From Nocardia sp. NBC_00403 (GTDB lineage Bacteria; Actinomycetota; Actinomycetes; Mycobacteriales; Mycobacteriaceae): 64,000 nucleotides of DNA. A program made the translations under genes and the position numbers. The stretch is taken from contig NZ_CP107939.1 in assembly GCF_036046055.1 (NCBI RefSeq), forward strand, positions 2,914,001 to 2,978,000. The letters run 5' to 3'. Positions 7,998 to 14,713 of the stretch are shown piece after piece (the stretch's first letter is position 1; every line of letters starts with the position of its first letter). Under the pieces are notes generated by a model. It made no database searches and was not told the origin of the DNA. It worked only from the letters and a program-made list of their open reading frames with translations.

Positions 7998-8016
7998 GCG
8001 ATGGATAAGCGATGGA
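7995..8016. repeat. 11-bp tandem repeat covering the integrase stop codon
   Basis: TAAGCGATGGA occurs twice head to tail (7995-8005 and 8006-8016), followed by TAGG. The first TAA is the integrase stop. Short direct repeats next to an attachment site can be integrase arm-binding sites, so these may have that role rather than being random. Confidence 0.5.
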
Positions 8017-8023
8017 TAGGGCG

Positions 8024-8052
8024 TCAGGGACCGTACTAAATACGGTCCCTGA
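8024..8052. terminator. Bidirectional hairpin between integrase and tRNA-Arg
   Basis: TCAGGGACCGTA at 8024-8035 is a perfect inverted copy of TACGGTCCCTGA at 8041-8052, with the five-base loop CTAAA. The 12-bp stem has no T-run, but it is placed to stop both integrase transcription and tRNA-Arg transcription from the opposite strand. Confidence 0.7.
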
Positions 8053-8056
8053 GCTG

Positions 8057-8130
8057 CGCCCCCGGCAGGAATCGAACCTGCGACCTAGGGATTAGAAGGC
8101 CCTTGCTCTATCCAACTGAGCTACGGAGGC
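8057..8130 (-). tRNA. tRNA-Arg (anticodon TCT); probable attachment site
   Basis: A complete 74-base cloverleaf on the minus strand. The acceptor stem GCCTCCG pairs with CGGGGGC (one G-T pair), the D-stem is GCTC/GAGC, the anticodon loop CTTCTAA gives TCT, and the T-arm is GCAGG-TTCGATT-CCTGC. The 3' CCA is not encoded. The 3' end faces the integrase and the element lies on that side, the classic geometry for integration into the 3' half of a tRNA gene with the intact tRNA kept. The attachment core cannot be delimited because the other junction lies outside the window. Confidence 0.95.
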
Positions 8131-8233
8131 AGTGGCATCCACCATGGCCGACATTGGCCGCGCTGTCCAGCGCAGCAAGTATAGCGACTGTCCAGATTGC
8201 TAGATTCTTAGCGTTAGCAACATTCCAGTCACC

Positions 8234-8608
8234 TCAGTCGACACCTACGGCGATAACCAGCATTCCGGCCATGATCAGCTCCAGGATCAGGAAGAACCAC
8301 ACCGGATAGAAGGCGGAGGGGCGTTCCACGAAGGCCGACCACACCCGGCCGAACGCCATACCGCCGAGCGCAGCCGCCATGGCGAGGCATGCTCCGTATC
8401 TCAGGTCACCGACATCGGCGGCGGCGAACCCGAGGACCGCGGCGATCGCGATGCCGAAACCGCCGTAAACGGCACGCACTTCGGCACGAGCATCGGGACG
8501 ATCGGCGAGCAGGCCGAGTGGATCGACCAGCTGGCTGGGCCGCAACAGCCCATAAATTCCCATGCCGGCGAAGAACAACGCCACCACGGCAATCAACACG
8601 ATCGACAT
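8234..8608 (-). CDS. Small integral membrane protein, DUF4345-like
   Basis: ATG 8608 behind CGGAGG gives 124 residues. There are four hydrophobic segments: residues 2-20 (IVLIAVVALFFAGMGIYGLL), about 45-62, 68-85 and 100-120. The pattern LLRPSQLVDPLGLLADRPDARAEVRAVYGGFGIAIA is typical of the DUF4345 family, whose members are small four-helix membrane proteins of unknown function. It is a single gene convergent with the tRNA and divergent from the oxidase-assembly gene, with ~80 bases between the starts. It is the first chromosomal gene outside the integrated element. Confidence 0.7.
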   Translation of the reverse strand: MSIVLIAVVALFFAGMGIYGLLRPSQLVDPLGLLADRPDARAEVRAVYGGFGIAIAAVLGFAAADVGDLRYGACLAMAAALGGMAFGRVWSAFVERPSAFYPVWFFLILELIMAGMLVIAVGVD

Positions 8609-8689
8609 CGCACCTCCGGGTCCGCGCCCCACAGTATCGGCCCAAACCCCACCGGGCTACGCATTACCGACCGAACTACGCTCAGTTGT

Positions 8690-10732
8690 ATGTCGTCAGC
8701 GCAGGACCCGCCATTAGAACTCGACGTCGAGACGGGTAAGTCGGGTTCCTGGTCGGCCTTCGCGATGTTGACCGCACTGGCCGGTGCGACGGCGGCGGTG
8801 GTCGCCGCACTGGTGGTCGGACTGTCCGCGGCGCAGGCGCTGAGCCTGCTCGGCATTCCTGATCCCGGTCCGCTGACTACCTACGGTCTGCCCGCGATCC
8901 GCGCGCTCGCCGACCTGTCCGCGGCGTTGACCGTCGGCTCGCTGCTGTTCGCTGCATTTCTGGTACCGCCGCAGGCCAACGGGTTGCTGGATGTCGGCGG
9001 TTATCGCGCGGTGCGACGTGCATCGAATTTCGCCGTCGTCTGGGCCTGCTGCGCGGCGCTGCTGATCCCATTGACCGTCTCGGACACGACCGGTCAACCG
9101 ATCGCCGATGTCTGGCGGCCCGAACAGCTGTGGCGGGCGATCGGACAGATCGACTTGGCCGAGGCCTGGCGGACCACAATGGTGTTCGCGCTGGTCGTCG
9201 CGGTCGGCTGTCGCCTTGCCCTGCGCTGGGGCTGGACTCCCGTGCTGTTCGGCGGCGCGATCCTGACCATGATGCCGCTGGCGCTGACCGGGCATTCATC
9301 CTCCGGCGGTGCGCACGATCTCGCCACCAACAGCCTGATCTTGCACCTGGTTTCCGCCGCGGTGTGGGTCGGCGGACTGTTCGCATTGGTCGCGCACGCC
9401 GTGCGCGACGGCGCGCACACCGATATCGCCGCCCGGCGATTCTCGATGACCGCCACGATCGCATTCGTCGTGATCGGGTTCAGTGGTGTGATCAACTCGT
9501 GGGTCCGGGTGCCGAGCTGGGATGAACTGTTCACCACCACCTACGGCCGGCTCGTGCTTGCCAAGGTCGCCGCGCTGGTCGCGCTGGGTGCGTTCGGCTA
9601 TCTGCAGCGCCGTGCTTCGCTGCCTGCGCTGGCCGCGAACCCACGTGATCGCGCGGCACTGGTCCGGTTCGGTGGGGTAGAGGCATTGGTGTTCGCCGCG
9701 ACCATGGGACTGGCCGTCGGCCTCGGCCGCACACCTCCGCCACCGCCGACATCGGTGCCGACACCCGCCGAAGTGGAGCTCGGCTACAACCTCGCCGGGC
9801 CGCCGACGGCCATGCGATTGCTGTTCGACTGGCGCTTCGACCTGATGTTCGGCACGCTGGCCATCGTGCTCGCGGTGCTGTACCTGCTCGGGGTGCGACG
9901 GCTGCGTGCTCGAGGCGATGTCTGGCCGATCGGTCGAACCCTGGCCTGGATGTCCGGGTGCGCGGTGCTGTTGTTCGCCACCTCCTCGGGCGTCGGGCGT
10001 TATTCGCCCGCCGTGTTCAGCGTGCACATGGGCCAGCACATGGCGTTGTCGATGTTGGCGCCCATCCTGTTCGCGCTCGGCGGCGCGGTCACGCTGGCGT
10101 TGCGCGCGCTGCCGCCGGCCGGGCGCGGTGGCACTCCAGGGCCGCGGGAATGGATCCAGGCTGCGGTGCACAACCCGGTGTCGCGCTTGCTGACCCACCC
10201 GATCGTCGCGTCGGTGATCTTCGTCGGCGGTTTCTACGCGCTGTACATGGGCGGAATCTACGACTCGTTCGTCGACTCGCACGCCGCGCACCTGCTGATG
10301 AATGCGCACTTCCTGCTCAGTGGCTATCTGTTCTATTGGGTGGTGATCGGCATCGATCCCAAGCCGCGCCAGGTGCAACCGCTGACCAAACTGGGCATGG
10401 TATTCGGTTCGCTACCCTTCCACGCCTTCTTCGGAATCGCGCTGATGAGCATGACCACTGTCATGGGCGGGTGGTTCTTCCGTAGTCTCGGCCTGGGCTG
10501 GAACAACGATTTGCTCGGAGATCAGCGCACCGGCGGTAGCCTGGCATGGGCCAGCGGTGAAGTGCCGTTGGTTGTCGTAATGCTCGCGCTGCTGATCCAG
10601 TGGTCGCGCAGCGATGCGAAACTCGCGAAGCGGACCGACCGGGCCGCCGACCGTGACAACGACGCGGACCTCAGCGCACACAACGCGATGTTCGCCGAGC
10701 TGGCAAAACGTGACCGAGAGGTGCGCAAGTGA
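8690..10732 (+). CDS. CopD/CtaG-type copper transport and cytochrome oxidase assembly membrane protein
   Basis: A 680-residue polytopic membrane protein with two fused modules. Residues ~20-340 are a CopD-like domain (helices with H-S-S-S-G and W-V-G-G-L-F-A-L, as in copper resistance D). Residues ~370-640 are a caa3_CtaG-like domain with conserved histidines: HMGQHMALSML, DSHAAHLLMNAHFLLSGYLFYW and PFHAFFGIALMSM. Such fusions are common in actinobacteria and are thought to deliver copper to the aa3 oxidase. The C-terminal tail is hydrophilic. The stop overlaps the next gene's GTG, so the two are co-transcribed although no functional link is obvious. ATG 8690 lies close behind a TACGCT -10-like box, so the mRNA may be nearly leaderless. 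Confidence 0.85.
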   Translation: MSSAQDPPLELDVETGKSGSWSAFAMLTALAGATAAVVAALVVGLSAAQALSLLGIPDPGPLTTYGLPAIRALADLSAALTVGSLLFAAFLVPPQANGLLDVGGYRAVRRASNFAVVWACCAALLIPLTVSDTTGQPIADVWRPEQLWRAIGQIDLAEAWRTTMVFALVVAVGCRLALRWGWTPVLFGGAILTMMPLALTGHSSSGGAHDLATNSLILHLVSAAVWVGGLFALVAHAVRDGAHTDIAARRFSMTATIAFVVIGFSGVINSWVRVPSWDELFTTTYGRLVLAKVAALVALGAFGYLQRRASLPALAANPRDRAALVRFGGVEALVFAATMGLAVGLGRTPPPPPTSVPTPAEVELGYNLAGPPTAMRLLFDWRFDLMFGTLAIVLAVLYLLGVRRLRARGDVWPIGRTLAWMSGCAVLLFATSSGVGRYSPAVFSVHMGQHMALSMLAPILFALGGAVTLALRALPPAGRGGTPGPREWIQAAVHNPVSRLLTHPIVASVIFVGGFYALYMGGIYDSFVDSHAAHLLMNAHFLLSGYLFYWVVIGIDPKPRQVQPLTKLGMVFGSLPFHAFFGIALMSMTTVMGGWFFRSLGLGWNNDLLGDQRTGGSLAWASGEVPLVVVMLALLIQWSRSDAKLAKRTDRAADRDNDADLSAHNAMFAELAKRDREVRK

Positions 10733-11697
10733 TCGAGCGGGCTTTAGTTGAGCCGCAGCACCGAACGTCTCGGCGGGTATTCCGATCGGATGTCCGTGCC
10801 GCGCGTAAGCGGTTGGCCGGGCAGACCCGCAAGACGCCGGTCTTCCACACCACCGTCTCGGGTCCGCACGGACCGGTACCGGTGACATTGAAACTCGAAT
10901 ACCTCCAGCACGGCGGTACCTTCAAGGTGCGGGGCAGTCTCAATGCGCTGCTCGAGTCGGGTGCGGACGTCGAACAGGTGGTCATTGCCTCCGGTGGCAA
11001 CGCGGGCATCGCCGCCGCGCTGGCCTCGGCACGCCTCAATAAGACGTGCACCGTGGTCGTGCCGGAATCGGCGCCGCACACCAAGGTGGCTGCGATGTGG
11101 GCATACGGCGCCGAAGTGCTGTGGCACGGAACCACATACGCCGAGGCGTACCTCTATGCGACCGATCTGGCCGCCGAGCGCGCGGCCTTGCAGTTGCACG
11201 CCTACGACCTGCCCGCCGTCGTAGCGGGCGCAGGTGTCGTCGGCCTGGAGCTCGAGGAGCAGGTACGCGGCAGGCCGCCGGTGCTCGTCGCGGTCGGCGG
11301 CGGCGGACTCGTCGCCGGGATCGCCGCTGCAGTCGGTCGCCGCCAGCAGGTGATCGGCATCGAGCCGGAGGGCATCCCCACATTGCACGCCGCGCTCGTC
11401 GCGAACCGGCCGGTGGATATCGATGTGTCGAGTGTTGCGGCGGATTCCCTCGGCGCCACCAGGATCGGCGATATCGCCCTCGATATCGCCCGCCGTCACG
11501 AGGTGCGTTCGGTACTGGTCACCGATGATGCCATCACGACCGCCCGGGAGTATCTGTGGCGGGAGTTCCGGGTCGTTGTCGAACTCGCTGGGGCGACCGC
11601 GTTGGCCGCGGTGCAGAGCGGGGCTTATGTTCCTGCGGAAGGTGAGCGACCGATAGTGGTGCTGTGTGGGGCAAACACCGATCTGGCGGTCCTGTAG
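10729..11697 (+). CDS. PLP-dependent serine/threonine dehydratase-like enzyme
   Basis: A fold-type II PLP enzyme of 322 residues. The Schiff-base lysine is in GGTFKVRGSLNAL (about residue 65), the substrate-binding Ser/Asn loop is ASGGNAGIA, and the glycine-rich phosphate loop is VAVGGGGLVAGIAAA. This matches catabolic serine/threonine dehydratases that release ammonia and a 2-oxo acid. The C-terminal ACT-like regulatory domain of biosynthetic IlvA is absent. GTG 10729 overlaps the preceding stop (GTGA). A related activity such as serine racemase cannot be excluded from the sequence. Confidence 0.85.
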   Translation: MIERALVEPQHRTSRRVFRSDVRAARKRLAGQTRKTPVFHTTVSGPHGPVPVTLKLEYLQHGGTFKVRGSLNALLESGADVEQVVIASGGNAGIAAALASARLNKTCTVVVPESAPHTKVAAMWAYGAEVLWHGTTYAEAYLYATDLAAERAALQLHAYDLPAVVAGAGVVGLELEEQVRGRPPVLVAVGGGGLVAGIAAAVGRRQQVIGIEPEGIPTLHAALVANRPVDIDVSSVAADSLGATRIGDIALDIARRHEVRSVLVTDDAITTAREYLWREFRVVVELAGATALAAVQSGAYVPAEGERPIVVLCGANTDLAVL

Positions 11698-12013
11698 CGC
11701 TTGGCTGCCCCGCTATCGTGCGGAAACCGGTCGCTCCGAACGGATCCGGGCGGATCGCGAGCGCGCCCATGCCGATGCCGCGGTTTCCTCGCTGGGCGAA
11801 GTCGGATCGCTGGATCGTTGCGGGAGCGTCCGGTTTTCTGCCGACAATGCTGGAAATGGCCGTTGTCCACATAGGGGAAAGTTGTCCACAGCTTCGGAAT
11901 TCGGGGGTCCGCTCGCGCTCGGGATCGGTCAGGCTGGAGGTGCCCTCCTGGCGGGGGAGGCAGCGCCCGAGGCGGATGGCCGAGGGGCGAAACATGAATG
12001 AAGGGGCGGGATC
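11698..12013. other. Gene-free interval upstream of the ssb-like gene
   Basis: These 316 bases show no convincing coding sequence. Open frames through them lack ribosome sites and family resemblance. The interval contains the two DnaA-box-like sequences listed separately and, closer to the next gene, a purine-rich stretch before ATG 12014. Confidence 0.6.
11863..11890 (+). promoter_or_regulatory. Two consensus DnaA-box sequences in tandem
   Basis: TTGTCCACA occurs at 11863-11871 and again at 11882-11890, in the same orientation with 10 bp between, centres 19 bp apart. This nonamer is the preferred DnaA box of high-GC actinobacteria. The pair lies about 125 bp upstream of a single-strand DNA-binding protein gene, so DnaA could regulate that gene or be titrated there. 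No AT-rich unwinding region or dnaA/dnaN gene is present, so this is not oriC. Confidence 0.6.
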
Positions 12014-12538
12014 ATGTACGAGGCAATGGCAACGGTGATCGGCAATGTGGTCACCCATCCGGTCAAGCGGGATCTGACGAACGGGGAGCAGGTGGTCACT
12101 TTTCGGATGGCCAGCAATTCCCGCAGGCTCGACCCCGCGACCGGGGAGTGGGTCGACAGTGGAACGCTGTATTTGACCATCAGCTGCTGGCGCAGGCTGG
12201 TGGCCGGGGTCGATGCGTCGATCCGCCGGGGTGATCCGATCATCGTCTACGGCCAGCTGCGGTCGCACGAATACCGGACCAAGGATGGCGTCGAACGGCG
12301 CGACCTCGAAATGCGAGCCAGTGCGTTGGGCCCCGACCTGTCGCGCTGCACCGCGCAGCCGATCCGCCGGACCGAAGCAGGCCGTTCATTCGGCCCGGGT
12401 AATCTAGGGCGCAATACCTGTGACCGATCGAGCGCAGAAGACCGTGCACGGGTCGACGGCGAGGCGCTGGGGGAGGGCGTGCCGCCCATGCCTGCTGTAC
12501 CGGCCCGGATCACCGAATCCGCGTCGGCAGACGCCTGA
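12014..12538 (+). CDS. Single-stranded DNA-binding protein (second SSB paralogue)
   Basis: This 174-residue protein has the SSB OB-fold at residues 5-110: the N-terminal strand MATVIGNVVTHPVKRDL, the core TFRMASNSRRLDPATGEWVDSGTLYLTISCWRRLV, and the RGDPIIVYGQLRSHEY segment. The C-terminal part is not the Gly-rich tail ending in DDDIPF found in the essential SSB, so partner recruitment probably differs. Similar short-tailed SSBs lie next to ettA in mycobacteria (Rv2478c, as I recall). It likely coats single-stranded DNA in recombination or uptake. Start choice lies between ATG 12014 and ATG 12026. Confidence 0.85.
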   Translation: MYEAMATVIGNVVTHPVKRDLTNGEQVVTFRMASNSRRLDPATGEWVDSGTLYLTISCWRRLVAGVDASIRRGDPIIVYGQLRSHEYRTKDGVERRDLEMRASALGPDLSRCTAQPIRRTEAGRSFGPGNLGRNTCDRSSAEDRARVDGEALGEGVPPMPAVPARITESASADA

Positions 12539-12617
12539 CTGCACGGCTGATTTGCGCTCGGCGGCAGTGGTAGCTCTGCTTCGTTCCACCAAACCTCACA
12601 CCGATAGGCTTGTGTAT

Positions 12618-14294
12618 ATGGCTGAGTTCATTTACCAAATGAAGAAAGTTCGTAAGGCGCACGGTGACAAGGTCGTGCTCGACGACGTCGTCTTGAACTT
12701 CCTTCCAGGCGCCAAGATCGGCGTCGTCGGCCCCAACGGCGCCGGTAAATCCAGCGTGCTGAAGATCATGGCCGGACTGGACCAGCCGAACAACGGCGAC
12801 GCCTTTCTCGCGCCCGGCGCCACGGTCGGCATCCTGCAGCAGGAGCCGCCGCTCAACGAAGACAAGACCGTGCGCGGCAATGTCGAGGAGGGCCTCGGCG
12901 AGGTCAAAGTGAAGCTGGATCGCTTCAACGAGATCGCCGAGCTCATGGCCACTGATTACTCCGACGAGCTCATGGACGAGATGGGCAAGCTTCAGGAGTA
13001 CCTGGATCACGCCGATGCGTGGGATGTCGACTCACAGCTCGAGCAGGCGATGGACGCGCTGCGCTGCCCGCCGCCGGACGAGCCGGTCACCAACCTCTCC
13101 GGTGGTGAGCGCCGCCGCGTCGCGCTGTGCAAGCTGCTGCTGAGCAAGCCGGATCTGCTGCTGCTCGACGAGCCGACCAACCATCTCGACGCCGAGAGCG
13201 TGCTCTGGCTGGAGCAGCACCTGGCCGCGTACGCGGGCGCCGTGCTCGCCGTCACCCACGACCGATACTTCCTCGACAACGTCGCCGAGTGGATTCTCGA
13301 GCTCGACCGTGGTCGCGCCTACCCCTACGAGGGCAACTACTCCACTTACCTGGAGAAGAAGGCCCAGCGGCTCGAGGTCCAGGGCAAGAAGGACCAGAAG
13401 CTGCAGAAGCGGCTCAAGGACGAGCTGGCCTGGGTGCGCTCGGGCGCCAAGGCCCGCCAGGCCAAGAACAAGGCCCGCCTCGGCCGGTACGAGGAGATGG
13501 CGGCGGAGGCCGACAAGCACAGGAAGTTGGACTTCGAGGAGATCCAGATCCCGGCCGGTCCGCGTCTGGGCAATGTGGTGGTCGAGGTCGCGAACCTGGA
13601 CAAGGGCTTCGGCGATCGGCAGCTCATCAAGGATCTGTCGTTCACGTTGCCGCGCAACGGCATTGTCGGCGTCATCGGCCCGAACGGTGTCGGTAAGACC
13701 ACGCTGTTCAAGACCATCGTCGGGCTGGAGGATCCGGACAGCGGCATCGTGCGCGTCGGTGAGACGGTCAAGCTGAGCTATGTCGACCAGAACCGGGCGG
13801 GCATCGACCCGAAGAAGAACGTTTGGCAGGTCGTTTCCGAGGGCCTCGACTTCATCCAGGTCGGCAACCAGGAAATGCCGTCGCGCGCCTACGTCAGTGC
13901 GTTCGGCTTCAAGGGGCCGGATCAGCAGAAGCCCGCCGGTGTGCTCTCCGGCGGTGAGCGCAACAGGTTGAACCTGGCGCTCACCCTCAAGCAGGGCGGC
14001 AACCTGATCCTGCTCGACGAGCCGACCAACGACCTCGATGTGGAAACCCTGAGCTCGTTGGAGAATGCGCTCGAGCAGTTCCCCGGCTGCGCCGTGGTCA
14101 TCTCCCACGACCGCTGGTTCCTCGACCGCACCTGCACCCACATCCTGGCGTGGGAGGGCGACAACGACAACGACGCCAAGTGGTTCTGGTTCGAGGGCAA
14201 CTTCGAGGCGTACGAGGCCAACAAGATCGAACGCCTCGGCCTGGAAGCGGCCCGCCCGCACCGGGTCACCCACCGCAAGCTCACCCGCGACTGA
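12618..14294 (+). CDS. ettA: Energy-dependent translational throttle protein EttA (ABC-F)
   Basis: ATG 12618 gives 558 residues, the family's usual length. Two ABC modules are present: Walker A GPNGAGKSS (~40) and GPNGVGKTT (~355); signatures LSGGERRRVAL and LSGGERNRLNL; and Walker B LLLLDEPTNHLD and LILLDEPTNDLD. Between them lies the linker rich in Lys and Arg (~250-320), containing the arm that contacts the ribosomal E site. EttA gates the ribosome's entry into elongation according to the ADP/ATP ratio. The N-terminus MAEFIYQMKKVRKAHGDKVVLDDV is highly characteristic of EttA; the longer upstream frame belongs to the ssb region and was rejected. A strong hairpin follows. Confidence 0.95.
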   Translation: MAEFIYQMKKVRKAHGDKVVLDDVVLNFLPGAKIGVVGPNGAGKSSVLKIMAGLDQPNNGDAFLAPGATVGILQQEPPLNEDKTVRGNVEEGLGEVKVKLDRFNEIAELMATDYSDELMDEMGKLQEYLDHADAWDVDSQLEQAMDALRCPPPDEPVTNLSGGERRRVALCKLLLSKPDLLLLDEPTNHLDAESVLWLEQHLAAYAGAVLAVTHDRYFLDNVAEWILELDRGRAYPYEGNYSTYLEKKAQRLEVQGKKDQKLQKRLKDELAWVRSGAKARQAKNKARLGRYEEMAAEADKHRKLDFEEIQIPAGPRLGNVVVEVANLDKGFGDRQLIKDLSFTLPRNGIVGVIGPNGVGKTTLFKTIVGLEDPDSGIVRVGETVKLSYVDQNRAGIDPKKNVWQVVSEGLDFIQVGNQEMPSRAYVSAFGFKGPDQQKPAGVLSGGERNRLNLALTLKQGGNLILLDEPTNDLDVETLSSLENALEQFPGCAVVISHDRWFLDRTCTHILAWEGDNDNDAKWFWFEGNFEAYEANKIERLGLEAARPHRVTHRKLTRD

Positions 14295-14301
14295 GCGACG
14301 G

Positions 14302-14337
14302 CTCGACAGGCCGCACTCGCGGGTGCGGCCTGTCGAG
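14302..14337 (+). terminator. Perfect hairpin after ettA
   Basis: The 15-base arm at 14302-14316 (CTCGACAGGCCGCAC) is perfectly complementary to 14323-14337, with a six-base loop. It lies eight bases after the ettA stop. There is no T-run, as is common for actinobacterial terminators. Confidence 0.8.
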
Positions 14338-14371
14338 GCGGTTGAGCAGACTGGCGAGTAACTGCCGACTC

Positions 14372-14429
14372 TGCCGAAGGAAATACGGACAACTCCGCCG
14401 GAACGGACCAGTTGCCGAAGGAAATACGG
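14372..14429. repeat. Two exact 17-bp direct repeats in the gap before gdh
   Basis: TGCCGAAGGAAATACGG occurs at 14372-14388 and 14413-14429, 41 bp apart. They lie in the 419-base interval between ettA and gdh (14295-14713), which otherwise holds the ettA terminator and no gene. Exact repeats of this length upstream of a large catabolic gene suggest regulator-binding sites for gdh; the regulator is unknown. Confidence 0.6.
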
Positions 14430-14713
14430 TCGGCCCGCGCCACGGATCGGATCTGGTTAGGGTGGGTCTGTGCATGCGAAGGCGCAGTCCGAGGACTGGT
14501 TAGGTCTTATCGCCGACGCGGCAACATAACTTCGTCGGTCCGATCGGTTGCCGTGCCGGGATCGTCGACTGCGGCAATCGAGTGGCGAACCTCGCGTTCG
14601 CGGTGAACACCCTGGGTTCGAAAGGGAATTCACCCCTATGTCCGCGACTCGCAGCTACTCTCGGACCGGCGTCACTTTGGTGCGGAACCGAATCCGAGGG
14701 AGTTGGCGAAAAA

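Noticed and set aside
9296..10378. 360-codon minus-strand open frame
   Set aside because: Antisense to the CopD/CtaG gene; Gln/Arg/His-rich shadow with no domain.
11863..11890. Possible chromosomal origin
   Set aside because: Only two DnaA boxes, no AT-rich unwinding element and no dnaA or dnaN nearby.
14582..14713. Longer gdh start at GTG 14582
   Set aside because: The added 44 residues do not look like the family, and ATG 14714 begins the conserved part. Not excluded experimentally.
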